A stretch of 64,000 nucleotides of DNA from Apostichopus japonicus (taxonomy: Eukaryota; Echinodermata; Holothuroidea; Aspidochirotida; Stichopodidae): positions 18,333,501-18,397,500 of the forward strand of contig NC_092569.1 in assembly GCF_037975245.1 (NCBI RefSeq), written 5' to 3'. Each line of letters begins with the position of its first letter. The first letter of the stretch is position 1. This document shows positions 1 through 12,455 of this stretch, in pieces. Below the pieces are notes generated by a model. The model saw only the letters and a list, made by a program, of their open reading frames with translations. It did not search any database and had not been told where the DNA came from. The translations under genes and the position numbers were made by a program.

Positions 1-1526
<1,526 letters not shown>

Positions 1527-3472
1527 TTTACACAGTATACACTTTCTATAATTGACAATTAGAACTTATTACGTATTGTATAGAGTGCACCTCGGGTGCT
1601 TTCAAATCTGACAATGTACACAGAACTACAACATTTTAAGGGAAACCAAGTAATACCTCAACATACCAGAAAGTTCCATTTCCATTTATACGCATTCAAC
1701 AAGTGACAACCATATCCTTCGTATGCATTATTTAACAATGAACTAGACTAGTGAATTACATTGATTTCAATTAACTGAAAGTGTCACGGTTGTTGCATGA
1801 GCTAACTCACTCCGAACATTAACCTTCCTTAATGCTTTTCGATTAGACAATCAAACAAATTTCGACACTTTTGTGCCAAGTACATCAAACCCATCAACCC
1901 CCCCCCCCCCCATCAATAAGTCTTAACTTGAAATGTGAAAATATGTACTTCCACATAGAGAAAACAATATTCTGAACATTCACGAACTTAGAATCACTTA
2001 TACACAATACCACTTCAGCATATATGTATATATCAAGTTTATGCCCTCATCGTCCCTAAAGTTTAAGTACAGCCTGTCCGGATGGGTTCTGTTTACATAA
2101 AGCAAAAAGATAAAGGAAACGTGTTTGTCATCGTCAAACAGTTCAAAAGAGTTCATAGAATATAAACAAAAAACTTGTTGGTCATTTAGCCTGCATGTCA
2201 TTGTGTCCGTATGAAAAGACTGCTATACACTGCAGTAGGCTACTGATTTAATTAATTCACCATCATTGTGTTTAAATTGAAAGTAAAATAAGAACATTTG
2301 AATAGTTTGCAATGCTTCATAAAGGCTTCGGTAGATTTTTGAACTATATTATGGAGTGCACTGAGCTACAATTTTGTATTGCATAAATCGATAAATAATA
2401 ACCCGTAGCGTTTGTATCATGAAACGATTAAAGAGTTTACATCATGAAACGATCAATACTATTTAGAATTGTAAACGGTGTCATGGCGGTATTTATTGAG
2501 CTTGCTAGAAGTCATGCATTGCAAATTAATTAACTTCTGTCAGGCGAAACAATCTACATGATTGCCTAGCATCTAACACATTTAACTGCAGTCATAATTC
2601 TATCTGAGTAACAGTACTTTCATAACGTATTTTTTTGTAGAGTTTCTGAAATTGGACAACCAAAAACTCCTAACGCCTGCACAACCCACCTAATAAGAAC
2701 CATGAGAGATCATGCTACAGTGTGATTGTGGGTTGCGTGGGTTATTGAAACTAATTCATTAAACACGCATGAAGAAACAAATAGTTGCTTTAAGTTTCCG
2801 ATTTCACGAAAAAGAGTAAACAAGAGGCCAACAAAAGCTTCTATCGACATCACCTTTCTAGATTTCACTTTACAATCTGGCAAAATCAAATGCGATGATT
2901 TTTTTTTTATTGCATCATTCATTGCTAGTAAGATACTACCGAATTCAGTTCATTGCAGAATACTGCGTAATATTTGCATGTTCACATTCGCCGAGGCATC
3001 TTATGAAATAAGTATTGGTTTTCCCTTATCCTATACTCTTCTAATTCTATAAAATTCAGAAAAAATAAGAACATAGGAAGCATTAAGAAGGAAAAGAGAA
3101 CATAAATATTAAAATTGCTTATAGTCAATGAGTACTTGGATCTACATATCTATTACAATATATTATATTAAAAAAATTTTGTTTATTCTTGAATAAAACT
3201 TGTGGGGCGTGTTCACACACTTTCGTGATTTTTTGTTTACTTCCTTGCGTGATGCTTTATTGCACTTTTCGTTAAGTGGGAAATCAAGGAAGTCATTAAA
3301 CTGAACGTATTTCCAGCAAATATTGTGGAAAATCCAGAAATTCGTGTTCCAAGAACCGTTAGGACACTGTACATATATTGTCCATGTCTAGCTGCAGTTG
3401 TTCTACCCTGCCGCAAACGAGACACTTCTCACTTCCTTTATTATTGTCCATTCCCGTTACCACCGTTTCGAG
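1527..3472. other. intergenic, no gene seen
   Basis: An AT-rich stretch with a C run near 1899-1910. The open frames around 2726-3052 on both strands lack homology and splice context. I see nothing functional. Confidence 0.55.
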
Positions 3473-3671
3473 GTAATTTTCACTATAACAGCAGCGGTGA
3501 ATCTTTCTGCACCCATAACATAGATAATGACGGATGTTACCTAAACTGCGCCGTGATGCAGCGAAGCGGCTGGTGGCTCTTCCATAAAAAACTGTTACAA
3601 ATTGCTATGGGACTAGATGTTGCCATTTCCGGTATAGGAATTATCCCCGTGTCGATTACTTGCATTTAATA
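3473..3671 (+). pseudogene. decayed last exon of a fibrinogen-related protein
   Basis: The frame reads like the calcium-site exon of the FREPs further along. It has a serine/Phe-rich start, a DNDG motif, then NCA and SGWW, which are the hallmarks of the fibrinogen C-terminal domain. An AG acceptor precedes it in the same phase (1) as the last exons at 7124, 44127 and 51910. After GWW an A-run near 3588 puts the reading out of frame: the frame one base shorter gives the expected Asn-Cys-Tyr but soon meets a stop. The first acidic residue of the usual DxDND site is Asn here. No upstream fibrinogen exons are visible, so this is a single-exon relic of an older tandem copy lying in the same orientation as gene 1. 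Confidence 0.7.
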
Positions 3672-3685
3672 TCATCACACTTGCT

Positions 3686-4305
3686 AATTAATGATAATGA
3701 TAATAAATTATATTTATATAGCGCTTAATACAGCGTTTCAAAGCGCTTCACAAAGTAGGAAAGAGACACAGGAAACCAAGAAAATAAGTGAACTTGGAAT
3801 CAAACAGGAATGTTTTAAGTTGTCTCTTGAAAATAGAAAGTCACGAACGTGAAATGGGAGTTCGTTCCAAACAGGAGGCGCAGCGTCAGAAAAGGCACGG
3901 CCGCCATAACGAGTGCGGGTACGTTGACCAGGAGTTTATAGCAAATGCGCATGATAGGAAGATCAAAGCGTAACTGTAGTTGACCGACGCAAATGAGTAA
4001 GAAGGTCAGTGGTATAATGAGGGGCAAGCCCGGTGATCGCTTTGTAGGTGAGAAGTAGGATCTCAAACTGGATTGGCAGAGAGACGGGAAGATGCAATAA
4101 ACGGAGTGCAGGGGTGAAGATCAAACGTTTTAGTGAGTGAGACTTGGCGCGCAGCAGCATTCTGAATTATCTGTAGGGGAGCTATATGAGAAACTTGCAA
4201 ATTATGCATATAAACTATTGTAGTAATCCATCTCAATATCAATTCCTTACGTCCATGGGGATTGTGTTCATCAGTGCGTGTCACAGTTATGAAGCTATAA
4301 CGCAA
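3686..4305 (-). mobile_element. non-LTR retrotransposon 3' end (CR1/L2-like), degenerate
   Basis: On the minus strand, three overlapping frames together give the carboxy-terminal part of a LINE reverse-transcriptase protein. The pieces, in order, are IQNAAAR, a LPVSLPIQF segment, then LLLTYKAITGLAPHY and TDLL. This order is characteristic of the C-terminal region after the RT domain in CR1/L2/Rex-type elements. The frame changes at least twice, so no intact protein remains. The 3' end runs into short ATTATC-like repeats (3686-3712 on the plus strand), the usual tail of this class. Only about 0.6 kb survives, consistent with 5' truncation. Confidence 0.8.
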
Positions 4306-4781
4306 CTAGTACCTAGTTCAACCACACAACGTAATGATATGATTAGGGATAGAATCTGCATCTGCGTTTTATTTAAGTACCACGCATCACAGACCTTTGC
4401 GGTGGTAAAAAAACCTGTTCCCCACTTCAGCAATACAAACACTAGACATATCAACTTCACTCACCCCCATCGCACCAGTCAAAATGTTTCTTGATGACTT
4501 TTTGAATTACACTTACAACAGGGAAACATTCTCTCGTAGCTGTCTGTAGGCGAGGAGGTGGAGGAGGGGTGGTGCGGGGTTTAATTTTTGATTTTTTTTT
4601 TTGTCAGAGGCTTAGATCAACGTTGTTCTACTTCTGGCAGTAGATCTTCTTTGCCATGAAAGATAATGGGTAAAGTCTAGTAACATTTCATTTCCTCGTT
4701 CATAGTAAATGACAACACGCCAAGCAGAGTAGCTAAAAACAACGGGAAGCAAACGAAAGTGTAGGTTGTGCAGATATGATA
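4306..4781. other. intergenic upstream of FREP gene 1
   Basis: No gene is seen. There is a short purine-rich patch near 4550 and a T-run near 4591. The stretch leads into the TATA box of gene 1. Confidence 0.5.
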
Positions 4782-4790
4782 TATAAAAGG
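4782..4790 (+). promoter_or_regulatory. TATA box of FREP gene 1
   Basis: TATAAAAGG lies about 195 bp upstream of the proposed start codon and is followed by a CT-rich stretch at 4791-4805. A transcription start about 30 bp downstream (near 4812) would give a 5' UTR of roughly 165 nt. It is a close match to the metazoan core-promoter consensus, but use is not proven. Confidence 0.6.
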
Positions 4791-4976
4791 CCTCTCTCTC
4801 CCTCTGCTTGCACGGAAGATGACGTATAAGAACATACAGTTCTTAGTCGACTACTCAAAAATGTATATAACATGCCAACCTAAAGCATAACGAGTACCAC
4901 TTCTGTGACAAATATGTACGCGGTACGCTGAGTCATTTGTATTGTGTGTCTAAGAAGTTTGAGTCTAGCCTTAGGT

Positions 4977-7458
4977 ATGATGATAGTGCCGGCGTGCAAT
5001 TCTGCATTTCTCTTCGTATTGGTATATCCCTCCTTCATGATATTTGTATTGTCAGCAACAAGAGGCCAAACGGTAAGTGTTAATTCTTTTTGATACATCT
5101 GTTTAATATTGTTAAGCTCTTTGCCCTACAAGTAATGAGCTAGGTACTGGTACTTTTAAGGTGGTACTTATGGCTGTATAATCAACACAGAAACAAAGAA
5201 ATTATATTCGTTGTCGTCGTCAAGTTCGCTGTTGGGAATTGAACTGAAGCATTGTTTGTTTGCTTTTAGAAACTGGTAAATCAGCTTTTCGCATAAACAT
5301 TAATCTTAATTTAACTGCTATCGAATATGGGAACACCATAGATACAGCCTGTTAAAGTGTTCCGTAATGTTCATTTCTGATAGGTGAATCAAATAAAAGA
5401 CGAGAGTGCAAACAGTTACAGGAGTAGAAGAAGCACAGAAAGTAAGTAGATACATGAATGTAAATGGATGCAATTAAATGTACCATACTATGTAACAAAG
5501 AGTAAAAACAGAACGATATCATTGAGGGATGTAAAATCCCGGATCCGCCCAAGTCGAGTCTTGTTCTGTTATGTATGTTGTCAGTGTTATACTTGTTATT
5601 AAATAGAGCCTACTTTATATATGTCATATATGTTATATTTTTATTTGTTCTACATATCCCATTAATTTTCTCATAGCTGGTTTCTCAGAGGTCTACTACC
5701 GTCAACCTACTTTTCCGAAAGATTGTCATGAAATATTTGATGACACGTTTGATTGGGAACAAGTGACGTCGGGAGTTTATCTGATCCAGCCAACTGATTC
5801 ATTGGAACCCTTTCAGGTTTACTGTAACAATTCAATTGACGGTGGTGGTTGGACGGTGAGTATGACCCTTCTTGTTCGTATTCGATTCAGGAGAGTAGTT
5901 CTACATATCACATGATCAAGGGTATTTTGGCTGAATTAAATCTCGATGGAGAATATGTTCGTAATGGCCCTCAAATAATGCTTACCCTTCAAATGCATCC
6001 TTTTGACAACATGTAAACGTCAAATATTCTTTCGAATCCGGTACGTAACGATCGCTTTAGTAAATTATAATACAACGACTCTAGATGACAATATATTTTG
6101 TTGGAAATGTTTTTTTTAAAAGGATATATCGAAAGAAAATTGAAGCTAATTTATGAAGTTGCTCACTTATGAGCCTTATAAAAAACAGGAGGAAGATTGT
6201 TCCACTTCGTCAACCCTACACTACCGCCTCAACTATTATATTAGATTTCATACTACTATACTTGTGTTTACTTAATTACTTTATTCAGGTATTTCAAAGA
6301 CGAATTGATGGCTCGATCGACTTCTACCGAAACTGGAACGATTATACCCAAGGTTTTGGTTTCCTCCATCGAGAATTTTGGCTCGGAAATGAGAAATTAT
6401 CTTTCTTAACAAATCAAAACCATTATAGTCTACGAATCGATGTAACTGACATACACGGAAACTCTTACTTCGCAAAGTACGAACTTTTTCGCATCAGCGA
6501 TGAAAATGGCAAATACAGATTGGTTAATATTGATGATTACGATTCTAACAGTTCTACAGGTAAACACCATCACTTATTAAGCTTTGTAAGCATTCCAAAT
6601 GAAATGTACACCTCTGTTTTGAACATATAGGCACATAAGCGCAGGAAACAATGAATTTTCAACCAATTTGCGAGTTTGGAGGACTGGTAGTTGCAATTCC
6701 TGCTGAATCTCGGTAGAGGAATTTTAAGGTTCTGCTGTCGAAATTATACTAGCGTTGATCTTTGCTATTATTCGTATCATATGCGTTGGATATTAATTAT
6801 TCATAACCATTTTATCAACAACAAGAAAAAAAAATCTATAAACTAAAGATTTTCTTATTCATCAATACTTTATTTTATCGTGCATATTGTACACTAGTTG
6901 AAATGAGTAACTAAACATGAAATGAAATGTAAAATATTTCGCATAACAACATAAGAATGTTTTAGCAAGATTGTAAGATTAGACAAGCCTTTTTTAATAA
7001 AGAAGATTATCAAATATTTTGGTGCTGATGATCTCTATTTAACTCAGGTTGAGACTATGTTTTCATCAGCACTAGGTACGCATATATTATAGAGATTTAT
7101 GTTCTTTAATCATATTTTATTAGGTGACGATAAACTGAGCTGGCATAAAAGCATGTCTTTTAGTACATATGATCGAGATAACGACAACTGGACAGACTTG
7201 AATTGTGCAGAGAGACACAAAGGCGCCTGGTGGTTTGGAGAACTCAACGATGACGTGGCATCTGGTTGTGTTACAGATAATGGGTATTGCGAGAGGTGTC
7301 CCAATGGTGATGGCTGTGCTGAGTGTGGGAATGTTCATTTGAACGCCGATTTCGATGGGTCAACACGCGGAACCAACATATTTTGGGATTCTATTACAGG
7401 CGATGATAACGATTGTGGTTTACATTACACGGAAATGAAACTACGACCAAAAATGTAG
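4977..7458 (+). CDS. secreted fibrinogen-related protein (FREP gene 1)
   Basis: Five exons splice in frame: 4977-5072, 5384-5441, 5677-5855, 6289-6559 and 7124-7458, giving 312 residues. Exon 1 encodes a hydrophobic signal peptide (MMIVPACNSAFLFVLV...). Exon 2 is a 19-residue linker with RSRR-ST at residues 45-50. Exons 3-5 form one fibrinogen C-terminal domain: a PKDC start, GGGWT at the exon 3/4 junction, then VFQRR, FWLGNEK, a DRDND calcium site, and GAWW in the last exon. Between GAWW and the C-terminal ExKLRP the loop is enlarged and carries five extra cysteines. All junctions are GT-AG, and phases (0,1,0,1) match gene 2. Exon 4 agrees with gene 2 at about 64 of 90 residues. The family includes lectins that bind acetylated sugars, so a role in immune recognition or adhesion is inferred. 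The exon model is strong; the ligand is unknown. Confidence 0.9.
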
Positions 7459-7817
7459 GGACCAAAAACGACGACAGTTTTTGTTTCCAATGCGTTCGTA
7501 AACGCGCTCCGTATGAAGTCAATATTGAACTGCTAGTTGTTAGCATATGTAATATGAAAAAAACTCGATGCATTTTTAGAATAGAAGTAAGTTTTCTAGG
7601 TGTAGCAGAAACAACTCTTACCTTGATTCCTTTTTTTTTTTTAAACGCGCTACGTGAAGGACCTCTTCCATTTTAGTAGTCTAATGTAGTACATTATTAT
7701 GGAAATGAACGAATTTTACAAGGATTTAACATTTGCTTTTTAATGTTTGAAACATCAAAACATCAATGTAAAACGTGGAATATATATGTATAGATCGATA
7801 GATACGTGTGAGTATGC

Positions 7818-7819
<2 letters not shown>

Positions 7820-7870
<51 letters not shown>

Positions 7871-7884
7871 CATATATATATATA
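7820..7884. repeat. (TA)n microsatellite
   Basis: About 65 bp of TA repeat with two interruptions, followed by a GA-rich patch to about 7950. It lies within the probable 3' UTR or flank of gene 1. Confidence 0.95.
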
Positions 7885-8100
7885 GCAAGAGAAGGAGAGA
7901 GGGAGAGAGGTGGGTGGAGAGATATGTCAAGGCAGAGAGAGACTAGAGGTTTCCATTGAACATTTAAACAGCTAATTGCTATTCTTAATTATTTTGCTTT
8001 ATACTGCTGACATAATTTCCTTCCCTGTCGAGCTGATAGCGTCAATGCTGAATTATAATATAATATAATATTATTCTAATTCTTCAAATCATTCCAGTGA

Positions 8101-8106
8101 AATAAA
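8101..8106 (+). terminator. candidate polyadenylation signal, FREP gene 1
   Basis: AATAAA about 640 nt after the stop codon is the first well-placed signal downstream of gene 1. Genes 2 and 3 have first candidates at similar distances (about 830 and 690 nt). The assignment is by position only. Confidence 0.35.
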
Positions 8107-8796
8107 ACAAACACTTCACTCCATGTGTTTTGTGTCATAACTTTCACGCAGGCAAATTACACGCTCGTCAGTGAAAGATAAATTAAACGTTCAGGTAGAC
8201 CAAGAGCATTTCTTCTTACTCAGTGCAGTATGGAGTCTATATACCACTGATGTAAAATGGGTGATATTGTTCATTGCAGCCGTTTAAATTAATACACTAA
8301 TCATGTATCTATAGTCAAATAAAAGCATCAATGTCAGAATAATTGGTGCACATCACCAACGTAGATATCTTAATAGCTGCAATTAATGTTGGCTTCCCAC
8401 ATGTCAAATTGATATCTCTTCGGAAACACTCGAAAAGCCAGATTGATCGTTTACTATAACATGAGACAAATACATGTATAATTCGACGGCAGACGTGGCG
8501 TTTTTCGCACGTATCATACCAATCCCCGGAATTGCCCAGATAATACCTATTCGTTATACTCTCCTCCCCAGAATATACCAATTCGTGATATCCTGCTCCA
8601 TATTCTTCCAAACCCGAGCACACCTTTATTTACAAACCTTCCAGAACATGAACAGAAGACGGTTAAATGATCTTTATTTGGTGGCGCTATGCATAAATAC
8701 TGCTTGCAGCCGTTTCAACGACGGCAAAAATTCGCATTATGCATGTCATGTACGGTACTCTGTATACATCTGTCATCTGAAATCACATATATAAAT
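8107..8796. other. intergenic, no supported gene
   Basis: Open frames on both strands between 8315 and 8794 have no recognisable domain or splice context. I see nothing else. Confidence 0.45.
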
Positions 8797-9282
8797 CAGG
8801 TGCGTATCCAGGGGGGGGGGGGGGGGCGTTGGGGGCGCGCGCCCCCCGGGTAAGAAAAAGAGGAGAGAAAAAAAAGAGAAGAAAAAAGGAAAAACGAGGG
8901 GAAAAAAGAGGAGGAGGAGAGGAAGGAAGGGAAAAGAAAAAGAGAAAAAGGAGAAAAGGAGGGAGTAAAAGAAAAACGCGAAGACACCGGGGAGAGAAAG
9001 AGGAACAGTGACATCATTACAGCGCTGAAGGGTAGCCAGTGACGGATCAATGATTTCGTAAAAGTGTGACTCACCCTACCCCTTACACCGACAACTCCAT
9101 TTTTTGACGTTTCCATTTTCCTCTCTCACTAATGATCTATATATGTACTATATATGGTCTATCATAACGCGTGTGTAGAATTGTGCTATGAAACAAACTG
9201 TGGCTGGTCTCGAACTCGACCGTGTCGTCGGGGAACATGACGCATTTTGGGATGGGGGCGACCGCCCGCCCCCCCCCCCCCC
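8797..9282. repeat. G-rich dispersed repeat, hAT-like terminus
   Basis: It begins CAGGTGCGTATCCAGG followed by a long G run and GGGGGCGCGCG. This resembles in reverse complement the right end of the repeat at 36540-36703 (CCTGGATACGCGCCTG). A purine-rich AAAGAGGAG stretch follows at 8850-9005, and a C-run lies at 9270-9284. The start resembles hAT-type termini, but I could not find the matching right end or an 8-bp target duplication. Confidence 0.5.
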
Positions 9283-9420
9283 CCATTCAGCATTTTTTTA
9301 AATGATATCGCTAAAAGAGGCTAGGAAACATTTAGGGTTTCTAGGAACTATTTAAACCTGACTTTTATCCAAGAAAAAGAAAACTTTTTGTTCAACATTG
9401 ATAAATTTACCAGAAATTAT
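9283..9420 (+). repeat. left copy of an inverted ~120-bp repeat
   Basis: The core AGAGGCTAGGAAACATTT at 9316-9333 and surrounding bases match, in reverse complement, 35058-35076 and neighbouring bases, with further agreement over about 120 bp (for example GACTTTT then TCCAAG). The two copies lie just outside the two palindromic tandem arrays, 25.7 kb apart. They could be terminal inverted repeats of a large element or two unrelated dispersed copies. Confidence 0.5.
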
Positions 9421-9745
9421 ATTGCTTTTATTGACGTTTGCACTCGGGTATAAAAATATGGTATATATAAGGGAAAAATCTACGCTATGACTGTCATTGT
9501 CTTTAAACCTTCAAAATGTGAGTTAAAAAGGCAAATGCATTGTAATCATACTGCAGATACATAAATTTGAGACAAAAAATAACACAATGAGAAAATTATT
9601 CTTTGTTTGTACCAACTTATGTATTTCATGTTATATTTTATCTACATGACCATAAACTGAAATTTAGTAGGTTAATTTCTTACATGAATAAAGGAAGAAA
9701 AATACCTCTTGTCCCTGTACAAAAGTGAATCAGTGAAACAAATAC
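9421..9745. other. AT-rich spacer, nothing recognised
   Basis: AT-rich sequence between the inverted repeat and the tandem array. It includes a TATATAAGG-like string near 9463-9471, with no gene downstream to support it as a promoter. Confidence 0.4.
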
Positions 9746-9749
9746 ACCC

Positions 9750-10915
9750 CACAACTGCAAGGGAGTGTCATTTAGCACCAAGAAGAAACACCATTAATGG
9801 CTTACAATACAGTTCTGAGGGGCGTACCAATACGCCCCGCTAATGGTTGGAGTGTCATTTAGCACCAAGAAGTAACAACATTTAGTGGCTTGCAATACAG
9901 TTCTGAGGGGCGTACCAATACGCCCCACTACTGGTTGGAGTGTCATTTAGCACCAAGAAGAAACACCATTAATGGCTTACAATACAGTTCTGAGGGGCGT
10001 ACCAATATGCCCCGCTACTGGTTGGAGTGTCATTTAGCACCAAGAAGTAACAACATTTAGTGGCTTGCAATACAGTTCTAATGGGCGTACCAATACGCCC
10101 CGCTACTGGTTGGAGTGTCATTTAGCACCAAGAACTAACACCATTAAGGGGCGTACCAATACGCCCCGCTACTGGTTGGAGTGTCATTTAGCACCAAGAA
10201 GTAACAAAATTTAGTGGCTTGCAATACAGTTCTAAGGGGCGTACCAATACGCCCCGCTAATGGTTGGAGTGTCATTTAGCACCAAGAACTAACACCATTA
10301 AGGGGCGTACCAATACGCCCCGCTACTGGTTGGAGTGTCATTTAGCACCAAGAAGTAACAAAATTTAGTGGCTTGCAATACAGTTCTAAGGGGCGTACCA
10401 ATACGCCCCGCTAATGGTTGGAGTGTCATTTAGCACCAAGAACTAACACCATTAAGGGGCGTACCAATACGCCCCGCTACTGGTTGGAGTGTCATTTAGC
10501 ACCAAGAAGTAACAAAATTTAGTGGCTTGCAATACAGTTCTAAGGGGCGTACCAATACGCCCCGCTAATGGTTGGAGTGTCATTTAGCACCAAGAACTAA
10601 CACCATTAAGGGGCGTACCAATACGCCCCGCTACTGGTTGGAGTGTCATTTAGCACCAAGAAGTAACAAAATTTAGTGGCTTGCAGTACAGTTCTAAGGG
10701 GCGTACCAATACGCCCCGCTAATGGTTGGAGTGTCATTTAGCACCAAGAACTAACACCATTAAGGGGCGTACCAATACGCCCCGCTGCTGGTTGGAGTGT
10801 CATTTAGCACCAAGAAGTAACAAAATTTAGTGGCTTGCAAAACAGTTCTGAGAGGTGTACCAAAACGCCCCGCTAATGGTTGGAGAGTCATTTAGCACCA
10901 AGAAGTTACACCATT
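9750..10915 (+). repeat. tandem array with palindromic core and higher-order structure
   Basis: About 14 units each carry the palindrome GGGGCGTACCAATACGCCCC (8-bp arms, 4-bp centre) followed by a spacer starting GGTTGGAGTGTCATTTAGCA. The first units repeat about every 87-88 bp. From about 10085 on, long (about 88 bp) and short (about 64 bp) units alternate, making a higher-order repeat of about 152 bp copied roughly five times. Decayed units continue to about 11100. The long unit contains a TAGTGGCTTGCAATACAG block that the short one lacks. The same palindrome, one base different, recurs in opposite orientation at 33581-34446. Confidence 0.93.
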
Positions 10916-12455
10916 AGTTCTGAAATAACATAATAACACCATTAGGTGGCTAAGAATGCAGTTCTGAAGACCGATACACCCCCTACTGCTCGGAGTGTCA
11001 GTTAGCAATAAGAAATTACATCATTAATAACAACAATAAGTGGCTTACAATGCAGTTCTGAAGGATGTACTATTCAGACCCTCAGATTGCTCTAATGGGC
11101 ATACTGATACCCCTACTAATAATTTTTCACCAAAAAAATACAATAATAAGAGAAAGTCACTGTAACCTTACCCCCCCCCCCCTCCCCCCCCCTTTTTATT
11201 TCACACACACTTAAAACAAGCATTTTAGGATTTGCAGAGTAGAAGACCATGTGGCTGTTTCAGTGTTGCCACTTTCTGAACATGAACACATATACCCTAC
11301 AAGACAATTAACCTCCCTGTTGTCCCCAAATGACCTTTGACCTTCACCAAAATCAATACACTTCTTTTAATCAGTGCTATACACATTTTTTTCATCCTCT
11401 GTGATCTAGGATCATCCCTAGCAACAATAGTCACATTAAGTTCTGTGCCATCATCCCATCAAAGTTTCCTTGCAATGGTTTTCCTCTTGAACGCAATGGC
11501 CAGACCAAACAGACTCAGTGTGAGCATTTCTGTGTCATCTTCAGAAAAAAAGAGAGAAATAAAACTTTATTCTACACTGACAGTCTAACCATTTTATTTA
11601 TTTTTTATCTGTTGCATTGATAGTAAAAAAACAAATGAACAAAGACTGCAAATGTTTTTTGATATGATAAGTTAGCAGGACTATACTGTCATATGATTGC
11701 AGTGCTATCACTCTGCTGTCCTCTACAATCTGAGTAATACTATGACAGAGGTCACATTTCTGCCTGTATTAGTAGCCTACATGTTGTTCCCATTATACAA
11801 GTGAAGATTCCATTTGAATGTAATGTGTCCCCTTGGAGTAATATTGAATTAAAACATTGAATTTAATTTGATGTGACATTTGACCCCTGTTTCTGGGGGG
11901 GGGGGTCTGCTAGACATAGACTTTAACCCTAAAACACCTTCATACCAAGTTTTAAGAAAATCAAGCCAGTCATTGAAGAGGACTGTTTGACATAAAATTG
12001 GACACCCCACACAGACAACTTTTACCCCTCCCTCAGTCAAACACTTCCAGTGACCATGCAATACCCCACAATGAATGACCCCTATTGGGAAAACTAACCA
12101 CTACCATGGCAACTGTTGCATAATACTGTTAATGGTCCAACTGGCAAAGGAACTACAATATTGTACCTAATCCTTCCTATCAGAGTGATTAAATAACAAT
12201 TATTTGAAAATTCACATACTGTAAGAGAGCGATTCTGTGTGCACAACACAAATTTATGTGTTATGTGTAGACAAGGACTTTTCCATACACACTTTCAATG
12301 TCTTAATGCATAGGTCATTGCAACCTGAATATACAATATGGAGGAATGAGATGAATAACTGCTCGGCAAAAATTCTTCTATAAAAACAACATTCATAGTA
12401 GTCACCTTTACCTCAATGCTCATATGATGCCTGGTTTCCCCTATTTTGATGTGCT
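10916..12455. other. decayed repeat-rich stretch
   Basis: It opens with diverged units of the preceding array and a C-run near 11170-11192. Text around 11330-11580 and 11870-12060 contains TGACCTTTGACC-type motifs of the kind repeated at 12960-13920. The open frame at 11337-11588 is not supported. I see no intact gene, though the last exons of the minus-strand ParB-like gene could lie here undetected. Confidence 0.45.

Noticed and set aside
2726-3052. Open frame of 108 residues
   Set aside because: AT-rich sequence with an overlapping frame on the other strand, and no similarity to any family I recognise.
8315-8794. Overlapping open frames of about 100 residues on both strands
   Set aside because: No recognisable domain, start context or splice partner.
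8796-9116. Ser/Phe-rich and Lys/Arg-rich open frames on opposite strands
   Set aside because: Low-complexity purine-rich repeat sequence; composition alone explains both frames.
9750-10915. CRISPR-like regular repeat array
   Set aside because: Spacers are themselves repeated, the context is eukaryotic and there are no cas genes; it is a tandem repeat.
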